DNA of 64,000 nt from Agromyces aurantiacus (GCF_016907355.1 NZ_JAFBBW010000001.1:2666001-2730000), one strand, 5' to 3'. Shown: positions 8,172 through 17,857, numbered from the stretch's first letter. Notes: generated by a model from the sequence alone, not told the origin. Numbers and translations: made by a program.

Positions 8172-10286
8172 ATGACCGATCGCCCCGCCTCCACGCACTG
8201 CCCGTACTGCGCCCTGCAGTGCGCGATGACCCTCACGCCGACGGACGCCGCGGATGCCGCGACCACGCCCGTGACGGTCGCCGGCCGCGACTTCCCCACG
8301 AACCGCGGCGGGCTGTGCAAGAAGGGCTGGACGTCGGCCGAGCTGCTCCGCGCTCCCTCACGTCTCGGCGCCCCGCTCGTGCGGGGCGCCGACGGCGTGC
8401 TCCGGGAGGCGAGCTGGGACGACGCGCTCGAGCTCGTGGCGACGCGACTGCGCGACATCCGCTCGGAGTACGGCGCCGACGCCGTCGGCGTGTTCGGCGG
8501 CGGGGGGCTCACGAACGAGAAGGCGTACCTGCTCGGCAAGTTCGCGCGGCTGGCCCTCGGCACGAGCCGCATCGACTACAACGGCCGCTACTGCATGTCG
8601 TCGGCGGCCGCGGCCGGCAACCGGGCGTTCGGCGTCGACCGCGGGCTGCCGTTCCCGCTGGCCGACCTCGGCGACGCCGAGACGATCCTCCTGCTCGGAA
8701 CCAACGTCGCCGAGACCATGCCGCCGTTCATCGGCCACCTCGCGGGGGCGCAGGCCGCGGGCGGGCTCGTCGTCGTCGACCCGCGGCGCACCGCGACCGC
8801 GAAGCTCGCCGATGACGGCAAGGGACTGCACGTGCAGCCGGCGCCGGGGACCGACCTCGCGCTGCTGCTCGGCATCACGCACGTCGTCATCGCCGAGCGG
8901 CTGGTCGACGAGGCGTACGTCGCCGAGCGCACGACCGGGTACGCGTCGCTGCGCCGCAGCGTGGCCTCGTGGTGGCCCGAGCGCGTGCAGGCCGTCACGG
9001 GCGTCGCCGCGCCGACCGTTCGTCGCCTCGCCCGCCGGCTCGCGGCCGGAGGCAGCACCTACATCCTCACGGGGCGCGGCGTCGAGCAGCACGTCGACGG
9101 CACCGACACGGCGACGGCCGCGATCAACCTCGCGCTGCTGCTCGGCCTGCCCGGCCGACCGGGCAGCGGCTACGGCACCCTCACAGGTCAGGGCAACGGC
9201 CAGGGCGGCCGCGAGCACGGCCAGAAATGCGACCAGCTGCCCGGGTACCGCAAGATCACCGACCCCGAGGCGAGGGCGCACGTCGCGCGCGTGTGGGGCG
9301 TCGACCCCGCCGAGATCCCGGGCCCCGGCGTACCCGCGATCGAGCTGCTCGCCTCACTCGGGCAGCCGGGCGGCGTGCGGGCGCTCATGGTGCACGGCTC
9401 CAACCTGGTGGTCTCCTCGCCCAACGCGGCCGCGGTGCGCCGCGGCATCGAGGCGCTCGACCTCCTCGTGGTGTGCGACTTCGTGCTCTCCGAGACGGCG
9501 GCCATGGCCGACGTCGTGCTGCCGGTCCTGCAGTGGGCCGAGGAGGAGGGCACGATGACGAACCTCGAGGGTCGCGTCATCCGTCGCCGCCGTGCGATCG
9601 CGCCGCCCGACGGCGCCCGCGACGAGCTCTGGATCATGCACGAACTGGCCCGTCGCCTCGGCTCGACCGCGGCGTTCGACATCGACCCCGAGGCCGTGTT
9701 CGAAGAGCTCCGGCTCGCGTCCGAGGGCGGCATCGCCGACTACTCGGGCATCGACTACGCGCGGCTCGATGCCGGCGAGGCCGTGTACTGGCCGTACCCG
9801 CGCGGAAGCGCCGGAACGCCCCGGCTCTTCGCCGACCGCTTCGCGCACCCCGACGGACGGGCCCGGCTCGTCGCCGTGACCGTGCGCGCCGCGGCGCACC
9901 CGGCGCCCGGCGCCGGCGAGGTCACGCTCGTGACCGGCCGGCTGCTCGAGCACTACCAGAGCGGCGCGCAGACGCGGCGCGTGCCCGAGCTGCTCGAGAC
10001 GCAGCCCGAGCTGCGCGCGTCGCTGCACCCCGCCACCGCGGCCCGGCTCGGCATCGCCGAGGGCGACCCGGTCGAGGTCGCGAACGCTCGCGGCCGGGTG
10101 CACGGGCGCGCGCGGCTCACGGCCGACATGCGCCCCGACGCGGTCTTCCTGCCGTTCCACTACGGCGACGACCAGGCGGCCAACCTGCTCACCTCCGACG
10201 CGGTCGACCCGATCTCGTCGATGCCGGAGTTCAAGACCAACCTCGTGCGCGTCACGAGCCTCGCGGAAACCGGAGCCCCCGCATGA
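8172..10286 (+). CDS. nasC: assimilatory nitrate reductase catalytic subunit
   Basis: Molybdopterin (bis-MGD) oxidoreductase that reduces nitrate to nitrite in the cytosol. The 704 residues contain an N-terminal [4Fe-4S] site (HCPYCALQC at 9-17 and a fourth Cys in GGLCKKG near 48). A candidate Mo-ligating Cys lies in NGRYCMSS near 140. The large MGD-binding core follows, then the C-terminal molydopterin dinucleotide-binding barrel (from about residue 580). No signal peptide or Tat motif is present, as expected for a cytoplasmic assimilatory enzyme. It ends with an ATGA overlap into the FAD subunit gene. Confidence 0.94.
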   Translation: MTDRPASTHCPYCALQCAMTLTPTDAADAATTPVTVAGRDFPTNRGGLCKKGWTSAELLRAPSRLGAPLVRGADGVLREASWDDALELVATRLRDIRSEYGADAVGVFGGGGLTNEKAYLLGKFARLALGTSRIDYNGRYCMSSAAAAGNRAFGVDRGLPFPLADLGDAETILLLGTNVAETMPPFIGHLAGAQAAGGLVVVDPRRTATAKLADDGKGLHVQPAPGTDLALLLGITHVVIAERLVDEAYVAERTTGYASLRRSVASWWPERVQAVTGVAAPTVRRLARRLAAGGSTYILTGRGVEQHVDGTDTATAAINLALLLGLPGRPGSGYGTLTGQGNGQGGREHGQKCDQLPGYRKITDPEARAHVARVWGVDPAEIPGPGVPAIELLASLGQPGGVRALMVHGSNLVVSSPNAAAVRRGIEALDLLVVCDFVLSETAAMADVVLPVLQWAEEEGTMTNLEGRVIRRRRAIAPPDGARDELWIMHELARRLGSTAAFDIDPEAVFEELRLASEGGIADYSGIDYARLDAGEAVYWPYPRGSAGTPRLFADRFAHPDGRARLVAVTVRAAAHPAPGAGEVTLVTGRLLEHYQSGAQTRRVPELLETQPELRASLHPATAARLGIAEGDPVEVANARGRVHGRARLTADMRPDAVFLPFHYGDDQAANLLTSDAVDPISSMPEFKTNLVRVTSLAETGAPA

Positions 10287-11917
10287 CCGAACCGCTCAGG
10301 ATCGTCCTCGTCGGATACGGCCCCGTCGGCGCCCGCTTCGTCGAGGAGGTGCTGCCGGAGGTCGCAGCCGGCCGCATCGCACTGACCGTCGTCGGGGGCG
10401 AAGAGGTCGAGGCGTACAACCGCGTGCTCGTCGCTGAGTACGCCGTGGGCAATGCCGACCTCGAAGCCATGCTCGTCGGCGATCGCGACGCGGCCGAGGC
10501 CGCCGGGGCGCGCATGCTCGTCGGCGTCGCCGCGACCTCGATCGATCGCGACGCGCGCGTCGTGCGGTGCTCGAACGGCGAGGCGCTGCCCTACGACAGG
10601 GTCGTCCTCGCGACCGGCTCGCGCGCGAACGTGCCGACCCTCGACGGCGTCGAGCGCCACCGCCGCGACCTCGCCTCGCTCGAGAAGCACGCCGCCGCCC
10701 TCGTCGCGCGCGACGACGCCCTCCCCGAGGGCATCACGGCGCTCCGCGACCTCGCCGACGCCGAGCGCGTGCTCGCGGCCGTGCGGGGGCGACGCCGCAT
10801 CATCGTGCTCGGAGCAGGAGTGCTCGGCCTCGAGCTCGCGCTCGCGGCGGCGCACGCCGGCGCCCAGGTCTGCGTCGTGCACCACGGGCCCATTCCGATG
10901 CCGCGCAACCTCGACCGGGGCGGCGGCCAGGTGCTGCGCTCGGCGCTGCGGCGCACCGGCATCACCGTCGTCGCGCACAGTCGCGCCGAGGCCGTGGGCT
11001 TCCGCACCGACGACGACGGCACGCGCCGCTTCGACATGCTCGTCACCGCCGACGGCAAGCAGCTGCGCGGCGACCTGCTCGTGCTCTCGTGCGGCGTGAG
11101 CCCCCGCAACGAGCTCGCGACCCTCGCGGGGCTCCGCACCGCGGTCGGCGTCGTGGTCGGCACCGACCTGCGCAGTTGGACCGACCCCGACGTGTACGCG
11201 ATCGGCGACTGCGCGCACGTCGTCGAGCGCACCGACGAGACCGCCGGACGCCGAGACCTGCCCGGCGCGCCATCCGGGCTCATCGGCCCGGGGTGGCGGC
11301 AGGCGTCGTGGCTCGCGGCCGAGTTCGCGGCCCAGGCCGCGGCCGCATCGCCGGCCTCAGCGGGCGATCGCGAGCACGGCGCCGCCGAGCGCCTGCCCGC
11401 CGAACGCGACCCCATCGTCATGCTCAAGGCCGAGCACGTCGACGTCGTCGCGGTCGGCGACGTCAGCGCCGACCCGTGGGACGACGATGCGCTCGCGACG
11501 CGGCGCCGGGTCGCGCAGTGGGCCGATCCCGAGCACCTGCGTTACGTGAAGATGGTCACCGAGGACGGCGTGCTGACCGGGTTCGTGAGCGTCGGGATGC
11601 CGCGCACGGCCGCCGAGCTCACGCTCCTGTTCGAGCGCGGCGGCGAGCTGCCGGCCGACCGGTCGCTGCTGCTGCGCTTCGACGGCCCCGACTACGACCC
11701 CGCCGAGGACGCCGACGCGTTCGCGCCCGAGACCACGGTCTGCTGGTGCAACGGCGTCACCGTGGGCCGGATCGAGGAGTCGGCCGCGTGCGGCAACGCC
11801 ACGGTCGAGTGCATCGGTCGCGACACGCGCGCGGGCACGGGCTGCGGCGGATGCCGCGGACGCATCGCCGAGGTGCTCGCACGGGCCGCGGAGGCCGACG
11901 GCGCGCTCACGGCATGA
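10283..11917 (+). CDS. NasB-like FAD/[2Fe-2S] electron-transfer subunit of nitrate reductase
   Basis: Likely passes electrons from NAD(P)H to the nitrate reductase. The 544-residue protein starts at the ATG at 10283 (4-nt overlap with the catalytic subunit). It shows an FAD motif (GYGPVG near 10), an NAD(P)H-binding motif (GAGVLGLELA near 176), and a C-terminal BFD-type [2Fe-2S] domain with CWC near 487-489 and CGGC near 519. It resembles the N-terminal half of NirB but lacks the siroheme domain. A roughly 120-residue region between the FAD core and the BFD domain is family-typical. Transcription from here converges on the chelatase gene across a long hairpin. Confidence 0.88.
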   Translation: MTEPLRIVLVGYGPVGARFVEEVLPEVAAGRIALTVVGGEEVEAYNRVLVAEYAVGNADLEAMLVGDRDAAEAAGARMLVGVAATSIDRDARVVRCSNGEALPYDRVVLATGSRANVPTLDGVERHRRDLASLEKHAAALVARDDALPEGITALRDLADAERVLAAVRGRRRIIVLGAGVLGLELALAAAHAGAQVCVVHHGPIPMPRNLDRGGGQVLRSALRRTGITVVAHSRAEAVGFRTDDDGTRRFDMLVTADGKQLRGDLLVLSCGVSPRNELATLAGLRTAVGVVVGTDLRSWTDPDVYAIGDCAHVVERTDETAGRRDLPGAPSGLIGPGWRQASWLAAEFAAQAAAASPASAGDREHGAAERLPAERDPIVMLKAEHVDVVAVGDVSADPWDDDALATRRRVAQWADPEHLRYVKMVTEDGVLTGFVSVGMPRTAAELTLLFERGGELPADRSLLLRFDGPDYDPAEDADAFAPETTVCWCNGVTVGRIEESAACGNATVECIGRDTRAGTGCGGCRGRIAEVLARAAEADGALTA

Positions 11918-11949
11918 GCCCGGCGTCGCGAACGTGCCGCGACACCCCT

Positions 11950-12018
11950 GTGCATCGAGTGGGCGATCTTGGCGATGCTCGGCGCAGCCGAGCCGCCAAG
12001 ATCGCCCACTCGATGCAC
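11950..12018. terminator. nested perfect stem-loop between convergent genes
   Basis: Arms at 11950-11973 and 11995-12018 are perfect 24-bp inverted repeats. The 21-nt loop contains a second perfect stem (GCTCGGC 11977-11983, GCA loop, GCCGAGC 11987-11993). It lies between the stop of the NasB-like gene (11917) and the stop of the chelatase gene (12065), so a bidirectional terminator is the simplest reading. There is no U-tract on either strand. The arm length is unusual for a terminator and could instead mark a dispersed palindromic repeat. Confidence 0.65.
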
Positions 12019-12064
12019 GTGCCGCGTCGGACACCGGCGCGCAGCGGTCGAACACGGCGGGAGG

Positions 12065-12823
12065 TCAGGCGCGCTCGCGCCGATCCTGGCCCACGGCCGC
12101 GTAGCGGTCGAGCACGAGGTCGACGAGCGCGGCGGGCGCGGGCTCGCCGGGCAGGAGCAGCGGGTCGGCGATCGCGTCGGCGCCGGAGGTCGCGGCCTGG
12201 TCGTAGAACGTGCCGGGCGCGAGCAGGTACGGCACCACGACCACGCGCGAGCCGGGATGCACCTCGCGGATCATCTCGATCGCGTCGGGAAGTCGCGGGA
12301 TCGCCGCGGCGATGAAACCGGCCGTGACCGACCGGCCCAGTCGCTGCCCGAGCCGACGAGCGGTCTCGAAGCACTCGCGCACGGCGCGCGGATCGTTCGA
12401 GCCGGCGGCGGCCAGCAGCACGGTGTCGCCCTCCGCGAGGCCGAGCTCGTCGAGCCGCTGCGCGAGCACGCGGACGATGCGCTCGTCCGGTCCGAGCTCC
12501 GCCGCGAGCCGCGCCGAGCCGCCGATCCGGTCGAGGCCCAGCGAGAGGCCCGTACGCACGTGGAACCCCGCGGAGAGCACGAGCGGCACGATGACCGCGT
12601 CGGGCTCCGCCGCGGCCTCGAGCGCCGATCCCACGTCGACGTTGCTCGCATCGACGAAGGTGATCGAGACGTTCAGCTCGGGGCGCGCGGAGGCGACGCC
12701 GTCGACGAGGCGGATGACCGCCTCGCGGTTGGCCGTGGAGGGCGTCCCGTGCGTCACCGCGACGAGCCGGAGCGGCGGGTGCCCGATCCGGTCCGATGCT
12801 CCGGATCCACTCGTCCGATCCAT
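12065..12823 (-). CDS. cbiX: sirohydrochlorin chelatase (CbiX/SirB family)
   Basis: Inserts iron into sirohydrochlorin to finish siroheme. The 252-residue protein is a two-half CbiX-type chelatase. Metal-site histidines are H25 (VTHGTP) and H88 (SAGFHVRT), and the repeat half carries PYLLAPGTFYD. No CobS/CbiX cobalt-pathway neighbours are present, and the adjacent siroheme-dependent NirB makes iron chelation for siroheme the likely role. The first possible start is the ATG at 12823, and the ribosome site is poor (GGGAG abuts the ATG). A full GlnR-like box upstream places it in the nitrate regulon. Confidence 0.88.
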   Translation of the reverse strand: MDRTSGSGASDRIGHPPLRLVAVTHGTPSTANREAVIRLVDGVASARPELNVSITFVDASNVDVGSALEAAAEPDAVIVPLVLSAGFHVRTGLSLGLDRIGGSARLAAELGPDERIVRVLAQRLDELGLAEGDTVLLAAAGSNDPRAVRECFETARRLGQRLGRSVTAGFIAAAIPRLPDAIEMIREVHPGSRVVVVPYLLAPGTFYDQAATSGADAIADPLLLPGEPAPAALVDLVLDRYAAVGQDRRERA

Positions 12824-12872
12824 CTCCCGACCCGCGCTTCCCGGCGGAATCCGGTGTCACCCGCCGGTTTCG

Positions 12873-12926
12873 ACGCTATGCAGGGCGTGTTTCGCGAAGT
12901 ACACCCGCGTGTTTCCGACGCGTGAA
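12873..12926 (-). promoter_or_regulatory. chelatase promoter with complete four-element GlnR-like box
   Basis: Reading the minus strand: TTCAC (12926-12922), n6, GAAAC (12915-12911), n6, GTGTA (12904-12900), n6, GAAAC (12893-12889), n10, TAGCGT (12878-12873). This is the complete a1-b1-a2-b2 arrangement described for GlnR, with every spacer exactly 6 nt. Predicted transcription start is near 12866, about 43 nt before the gene. Confidence 0.8.
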
Positions 12927-12933
12927 GACTCCC

Positions 12934-13644
12934 TCACTCGGGCGGCGTCGACGGGTCGCCGGGAAGCATCTCGGGACGCACCCGACGGGTGCGCTCGAGC
13001 TGCTGCTCGCGCCGCCACTCGGCGACCCGGCCGTGGTGGCCCGAGAGCAGCACGGGCGGCACCTCGAGGCCGCGCCAGACGGCGGGCTTGGTGTAGCTGG
13101 GGTACTCGAGGAGCCCGTCCTCGTGGGACTCCTCCACGAGGCTCTCGGGGTTGCCCACGACGCCGGGCACGAGCCGTCCGGCGGCCTCGATCATCGCCAT
13201 GACGGCGACCTCGCCGCCATTGAGGACGTAGTCGCCGAGGCTGATCAGCCGTACGCGCATGCGCGTGGCGTAGTGGTCGACGACGCGCTGGTCGATGCCC
13301 TCGTAGCGGCCGCACGCGAACACGAGGTGCTGCTCGGCGGCGAGCTCGCGCGCGACCGCCTGCGTGAACGGCTCGCCCGCGGGCGACGGCACGACGAGCA
13401 GGGCGTCGGATGTCGCGTCGCCGACGATCGCGTCGAGCGCCTCGCCCCACGGCTCGGGCTTCATGACCATGCCGGCGCCGCCGCCGTAGGGCGTGTCGTC
13501 GACCGTGCGATGCCGGTCGTGCGTGAAATCGCGCAGGTCGTGCGTGCGCACGTCGATCAGGCCCGTCTGCCGGGCCTTGCCGAGCAGCGAGAGGTCGAGC
13601 ACGTCGAAGAACGACGGGAAGATCGTGACGATGTCGATCCGCAC
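12934..13644 (-). CDS. trmD: tRNA (guanine37-N1)-methyltransferase
   Basis: SPOUT methyltransferase that makes m1G37 next to the anticodon and prevents +1 frameshifting. The 236 residues show the N-terminal [11 protein letters not shown], the [17 protein letters not shown] loop, the knot motif (ACGRYEGID and [11 protein letters not shown]) and the C-terminal [14 protein letters not shown] region. Length is normal. It lies 7 nt after rimM and closes the rpsP-khpA-rimM-trmD unit, the standard ribosome-maturation cluster. Confidence 0.97.
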   Translation of the reverse strand: MRIDIVTIFPSFFDVLDLSLLGKARQTGLIDVRTHDLRDFTHDRHRTVDDTPYGGGAGMVMKPEPWGEALDAIVGDATSDALLVVPSPAGEPFTQAVARELAAEQHLVFACGRYEGIDQRVVDHYATRMRVRLISLGDYVLNGGEVAVMAMIEAAGRLVPGVVGNPESLVEESHEDGLLEYPSYTKPAVWRGLEVPPVLLSGHHGRVAEWRREQQLERTRRVRPEMLPGDPSTPPE

Positions 13645-13651
13645 GACGTGC

Positions 13652-14299
13652 CTACTCCGCGTCGGCGCGAGCGGATGCGTCGGGCTCGTCGTCGCCGGAA
13701 TCCGCGGTCTCCGGGAGCTCAGCGGTCTCCGCGACCTCGGCGGACTCCGACGGCTCCTCGGGCAGCTCCTCGAAGAGCCCCGGCGGCGGCGTCACGGTGA
13801 CGGTGCCGGCGTCGAGGTCGACCTCGGGGACGATCGCCGAGACGAACGGGACCATGACCTCGCCGCGGCCGGTCCGGACGACCAGCAGGTCCTGGGCCGG
13901 CAGGTGGTCGACGTGCGCGACCTCGCCGACCTTCTCGCCGTCGCGCACGACCGCGAGGCCCACGAGCTGATGGTCGTACCACGCGTCGGGCTCGGGTGCC
14001 TCGTCGGCGGGCTGGTCGACCCAGAGGATGGCCCTGACGAGCCCCTCCGCGGCGGTGCGGTCGTCGACGCCCTCGAAGAAGCCGACGGGGTGACCGTTGT
14101 ACCAGCGCAGCTCGCGCATGGTGAGGTGCTTGCCGTGCCAGGGCGAGTCCTCGGGCACCTGCAGCGAGAACTCGGCGCCGGGCACGAAACGGCGCTCGGG
14201 ATCGTCGGTGTACAGCTCCAGCTTGATGGCGCCCTTGAGGCCGTGCGCCTTGGTCAGTCGCCCGACGCGCAGCTGCTGGGGACGGTTCGCCGCGGCCAC
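13652..14299 (-). CDS. rimM: ribosome maturation factor RimM
   Basis: Assists 30S maturation by binding S19 near the 16S 3' domain. The N-terminal RimM domain is clear ([39 protein letters not shown]), followed by a PRC-barrel and an acidic Glu/Ala-rich tail of about 45 residues. I use the GTG at 14299, one base after the khpA stop. An in-frame ATG at 14329 would add 10 residues and overlap khpA by 29 bp. Neither has a good ribosome site, so the start is uncertain by 30 nt. Confidence 0.93.
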   Translation of the reverse strand: MAAANRPQQLRVGRLTKAHGLKGAIKLELYTDDPERRFVPGAEFSLQVPEDSPWHGKHLTMRELRWYNGHPVGFFEGVDDRTAAEGLVRAILWVDQPADEAPEPDAWYDHQLVGLAVVRDGEKVGEVAHVDHLPAQDLLVVRTGRGEVMVPFVSAIVPEVDLDAGTVTVTPPPGLFEELPEEPSESAEVAETAELPETADSGDDEPDASARADAE

Positions 14300-14300
14300 G

Positions 14301-14537
14301 TCAGTCGTCGGTGTCGACGACGTCGACACGCACGCGGCGGCCGTCGGCGAGGGCGGCGACGATGGTGCGCAGCGCCTTGGCGGTGCGACCCGCCCGCCCG
14401 ATCACACGACCGAGGTCCTCGGGGTGCACGTGCACCTCGAGGACCTCGCCGCGTGCGCTCGACGCGGAGACGACCTTCACCTCGTCGGGGTGATCGACGA
14501 TCCCCTTGACGAGGTGCTCGAGCGCGGAGGTGAGCAA
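14301..14537 (-). CDS. khpA: KH-domain RNA-binding protein KhpA
   Basis: A 78-residue single KH domain with the GxxG loop (GRAG) in the segment RVIGRAGRTAKALRTI and a C-terminal strand RRVRVDVVDTDD. KhpA-type proteins bind RNA and, in Gram-positives, work with KhpB in cell-size and division control. It starts from a TTG (14537), three bases after the rpsP stop, inside the rpsP-rimM-trmD operon, the usual location. Confidence 0.93.
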   Translation of the reverse strand: MLTSALEHLVKGIVDHPDEVKVVSASSARGEVLEVHVHPEDLGRVIGRAGRTAKALRTIVAALADGRRVRVDVVDTDD

Positions 14538-14540
14538 GGC

Positions 14541-14954
14541 CTACGCCTCGTCCGACGCGGCCTCGTCGGCCTCGGCGGCCGGCTCCTCGGCCTTGGCCGG
14601 CTTCTCGGCCTTGGGCTTCACGACCGACTTCTTGGCCTCGTCGACCTTGAACTCGGCCTTGGGCTCGGCGGTGCGGACGGTGCTCTTCGCACCCTTCTCG
14701 CCCTTGAACGTGCCCCAGTCGCCGGTGAGCTTGAGGATGGCGAGCACCTGCTCGGTCGGCTGGGCGCCGACGCCGAGCCAGTACTGGGCGCGCTCGGAGT
14801 TCACCTCGATGAACGAGGGCTCCTCGGTCGGGTGGTACTTGCCGATCTCCTCGATCACGCGACCGTCGCGCTTGGTGCGCGAGTCGGCGACGACGATGCG
14901 GTAGTACGGGGCACGGATCTTGCCGAGCCGCTTGAGGCGGATCTTGACAGCCAC
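14541..14954 (-). CDS. rpsP: 30S ribosomal protein S16
   Basis: Structural protein of the 30S body. It starts at a GTG (14954) with AGGAG 4 nt upstream. The N-terminal 80 residues are canonical S16 ([49 protein letters not shown]). The last 50 residues form a low-complexity Lys/Ala/Glu tail, making it 137 residues instead of about 85; such extensions are common in Actinobacteria. First gene of the operon leading to trmD. Confidence 0.97.
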   Translation of the reverse strand: MAVKIRLKRLGKIRAPYYRIVVADSRTKRDGRVIEEIGKYHPTEEPSFIEVNSERAQYWLGVGAQPTEQVLAILKLTGDWGTFKGEKGAKSTVRTAEPKAEFKVDEAKKSVVKPKAEKPAKAEEPAAEADEAASDEA

Positions 14955-15182
14955 GATTCTCCTGAAGATGTAGTGAGGTAGGCGAACTGACAGCCGTGAG
15001 CGTGGGGTGCACACCCGGCGGAAGCTCAAAGGTGCCCTGCACCACCGGATAGAGGGTCGGGTGGCACAGAACTCGACTGACCATTCTTGCAGATTTCGTC
15101 CCGCGACGATAATCACGCGGGTCCGCGAGGTCGCGTGACAGGATGAGCGCACGTCGCGATCGCGGCGATGCGAGGGGGAACC

Positions 15183-16325
15183 ATGCACATCGGGTTCGCG
15201 CAGTCCGAGCGCTCGACGGTCGGCATCGAGTGGGAGCTCGCGATCGTCGACCGGGTCGGCGGCCAGCTGGCGTCGGTGGGCGACCGCGTGCTCGGCGAGC
15301 TCGGCGACGCGGACGGCACGCCGCATCCGTTCATCACCTCCGAGCTGCTGACCAACACGGTCGAACTGGTCAGCGGCGTGCACGATCGCGTCGCCGGCGC
15401 GGTCGACGACCTCACCGGGCAGGTCGGCGAGGTTCGCGCCGTGCTCGACCGGCTCGGCGAGTACGAGCTCATCTGCAGCGGCTCCCACCCCTACAGCCAG
15501 TGGTACGACCAGCGGCTGACCGACAAGCCGCGCTACCGCAAGCTCATCGAGCGCACCCGCTGGTGGGGGCGCAACATGATGATCTGGGGCATCCACGTGC
15601 ACGTCGGCATCGAGGAGCGCGACAAGGCGCTGCCGATCCTCGACGGCATGCTCGCGTACGTGCCGCACCTGCAGGCGCTCTCGGCGTCCAGCCCGTACTG
15701 GGCCGGCGTCGAGACGGGGTACGCGTCGAATCGGGCGCTGATGTTCCAGCAGCTGCCGACCGCCGGCCTCCCCTACCCCCTGCCCGACTGGGACGCGTAC
15801 GAGCGCTACGTCGACGACCTCGTGCGCACCGGGGTCATCGAGGACCACACCGAGGTGCGCTGGGACATCCGCCCGTCGCCGCGCTGGGGCACGATCGAGG
15901 TGCGCGTGTGCGACGGCGTCTCATCGGCCGACGAGATCGGCGCGATCGCGGCGCTCATCCAGTGCCTGGTCGAGTGGATGTCGCAGCGGCTCGACGCCGG
16001 CGAGGAGCTCACGGTGCTCCAGCCGTGGTACGTCCGCGAGAACAAGTGGCGCGCGGCCCGCTACGGCATGCACGCCCGCGTCATCACCGATGCCGCCGGC
16101 ACCCAGCGTCCGGTCGTGGACGACCTCGCCGACCTCGTCGAGACGCTCGCGCCCATCGCCGAGCGCCTCGGATGCACCGCGGAGCTCGAGCGCGTGCGCC
16201 GGACCCTCGAGGGCGGCGCGAGCTACCAGCGGCAGCTCGCGGTGGCCGCCGAGCACGACGGCGACCTCACCGCCGTCGTCGCGCACCTCGCACGCGAGCT
16301 GCGCGAGGGCACCGCGCCGGCCTAG
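15183..16325 (+). CDS. YbdK-type carboxylate-amine ligase (glutamate-cysteine ligase 2 family)
   Basis: ATP-dependent ligase of the GCS2 family. Members have weak glutamate-cysteine ligase activity, and the physiological product is often unknown. The 380-residue protein begins [20 protein letters not shown] (the conserved ATP/Mg site with GxEWE). It continues with [25 protein letters not shown] and the C-terminal WRAARYG and YQRQLAV motifs. I chose the ATG at 15183 because GAGGGGG lies 6 nt upstream. It is divergent from rpsP and its stop overlaps the beta-glucosidase stop by 4 bp. Confidence 0.88.
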   Translation: MHIGFAQSERSTVGIEWELAIVDRVGGQLASVGDRVLGELGDADGTPHPFITSELLTNTVELVSGVHDRVAGAVDDLTGQVGEVRAVLDRLGEYELICSGSHPYSQWYDQRLTDKPRYRKLIERTRWWGRNMMIWGIHVHVGIEERDKALPILDGMLAYVPHLQALSASSPYWAGVETGYASNRALMFQQLPTAGLPYPLPDWDAYERYVDDLVRTGVIEDHTEVRWDIRPSPRWGTIEVRVCDGVSSADEIGAIAALIQCLVEWMSQRLDAGEELTVLQPWYVRENKWRAARYGMHARVITDAAGTQRPVVDDLADLVETLAPIAERLGCTAELERVRRTLEGGASYQRQLAVAAEHDGDLTAVVAHLARELREGTAPA

Positions 16326-17755
16326 GCGGGGATCCTGCGGGAGCGGATCAGTTCGGCGAACCAGCGCGCGCTGGCCTTGGGCAGCCGCTCGAGCGTGTCG
16401 TAGTCGACGCGCACGATGCCGAAGCGCTTGGAGTACCCGTAGCCCCATTCGAAGTTGTCGAGCAGCGACCACACCTGGTAGCCGCGCAGGTCGACGCCGC
16501 GCGAAATGGCGCGGTGGGCGGCGGTGAAGTGGCGGCGCAGGTAGTCGATGCGGTCGAGGTCGCGCACCTCGGGACCGTCGGGACCCTCGGTCACGACGTC
16601 GTCGAAGGCGGCGCCGTTCTCGGTGATCATGAGCGGCACGTCGGGGTACGCGCCGTGCAGTGCGACGAGGAGGTCCTCGAGCCCCGACGGGTCGATGTTC
16701 CAGCCCATCGCGGTGTACGGGCCCGGCTGCTCGAGGAACTCGACGTGCTCGGAGCCGGGCCAGGGCGTGCCGCCCATGTCCTTGTGGCCGTCGGCGTTCA
16801 CGCGTGGGGAGACGCCGTCCCACATCCGCACGGTCACGGTCGAGTAGTAGTTGACGCCGAGCACGTCGATCGGCTGGGCGATGAGGTCGGTGTCGCCCGG
16901 CTTGACGAACGACCAGTCGGTGACCCCGGCGGTGTCGGCAATCACGTCCTCGGGGTAGCCGTCGCCGAAGATCGGGCCGAGGAAGACGCGGTTCGCGAGG
17001 CCGTCGATGCGCCGCGCCGCCTCGTGCCCGGTCTCCCCCGACGGACGGATCACGTGGAGGTTGAGCGTGATCGAGAAACCGGGATCGTTCGTGACGACCT
17101 CGCGGAGCGCGCGGACCGCGAGCCCGTGCGCGAGGTTGAGGTGATGCACCGCGGCGAGAGCCTTCGCGCCGTCGAGCAGCCCCGGGGCGTGCGCTCCCGA
17201 CCCGTAGCCGAGGTACGCCGAGCACCAGGGCTCGTTCAGCGTGGTCCAGACGGCGACTCGGTCGCCGAGCCGCTCCCCCACGAGGCGCGCATACTCGGCG
17301 AACGCCTCGGCCGTGGCCCGGTTGGTCCAGCCGCCCTCGTCCTCGAGCGCCTGCGGCAGGTCCCAGTGGTAGAGCGTCGCGATGGGGCGGATGCCGCGTG
17401 CGATGAGCCCGTCGACGAGGCGCTCGTAGAACGCGAGCCCGGCCTCGTTCGCGGGGCCGCGGCCGGTCGGCTGGATGCGCGGCCATGCGATCGAGAAGCG
17501 GTACGCCTCGAGTCCGAGCTCGGCCATGAGGTCGAGGTCGGACTCCCACCGGTGGTAGTGGTCGCACGCGACGTCGCCGGTGTCGCCGTTCCAGACCTTG
17601 CCGGGCGTGTGGCTGAACGTGTCCCAGATGGACGGGCCGCGGCCGTCCTCGTGCACGGCGCCCTCGATCTGGTACGACGCGGTCGCGGAGCCGAGCAGGA
17701 AGTCGGCGGGGAACTCCAGGCCGGAGTCGCGGTAGTCGGGGTCGCCGGTCGTCAT
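16322..17755 (-). CDS. GH1 beta-glucosidase
   Basis: Retaining beta-glucosidase that hydrolyses cellobiose-like oligosaccharides in the cytosol. The 477-residue single-domain GH1 protein shows [12 protein letters not shown], the acid/base motif TLNEPW (Glu near 173) and the nucleophile motif ITENG (Glu near 378), with a C-terminal [18 protein letters not shown]. There is no signal peptide. The ATG at 17755 has GGAG 7 nt upstream; a GTG at 17800 is possible but lies against a TAGGGT that looks like a -10. It is a single gene with no sugar transporter beside it. Substrate range cannot be read. Confidence 0.92.
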   Translation of the reverse strand: MTTGDPDYRDSGLEFPADFLLGSATASYQIEGAVHEDGRGPSIWDTFSHTPGKVWNGDTGDVACDHYHRWESDLDLMAELGLEAYRFSIAWPRIQPTGRGPANEAGLAFYERLVDGLIARGIRPIATLYHWDLPQALEDEGGWTNRATAEAFAEYARLVGERLGDRVAVWTTLNEPWCSAYLGYGSGAHAPGLLDGAKALAAVHHLNLAHGLAVRALREVVTNDPGFSITLNLHVIRPSGETGHEAARRIDGLANRVFLGPIFGDGYPEDVIADTAGVTDWSFVKPGDTDLIAQPIDVLGVNYYSTVTVRMWDGVSPRVNADGHKDMGGTPWPGSEHVEFLEQPGPYTAMGWNIDPSGLEDLLVALHGAYPDVPLMITENGAAFDDVVTEGPDGPEVRDLDRIDYLRRHFTAAHRAISRGVDLRGYQVWSLLDNFEWGYGYSKRFGIVRVDYDTLERLPKASARWFAELIRSRRIPA

Positions 17756-17857
17756 GCTCGTGCTCCAGTCGTCGTTCGCCGCATTTGTTGCGGCACCCAC
17801 CCTATCCTCGCCCCGACGCGCATGACATGGCGCGCCGCGTCCGCCGGCGAGCGCCGC

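Noticed and set aside
5138..8572. An 1144-codon minus-strand frame across cobA, nnaR and narK
   Set aside because: Highly charged low-complexity translation crossing three recognised genes; a GC-skew shadow.
2098..11917. Horizontal acquisition of the nitrate island
   Set aside because: No integrase, tRNA, flanking repeats or visible change of base composition; the long palindrome is at one end only.
11950..12018. Insertion-sequence terminal repeats
   Set aside because: Only 21 nt separate the arms and there is no transposase or target duplication.
12065..12823. CobN/cobalt chelatase or CbiK role for the CbiX-like protein
   Set aside because: No cobalamin genes nearby; NirB, CobA and the shared GlnR-like promoter favour siroheme.
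14955..15182. Structured RNA or riboswitch between rpsP and the YbdK-type gene
   Set aside because: The 228-bp divergent region holds promoters and leaders, but I find no convincing conserved RNA fold.
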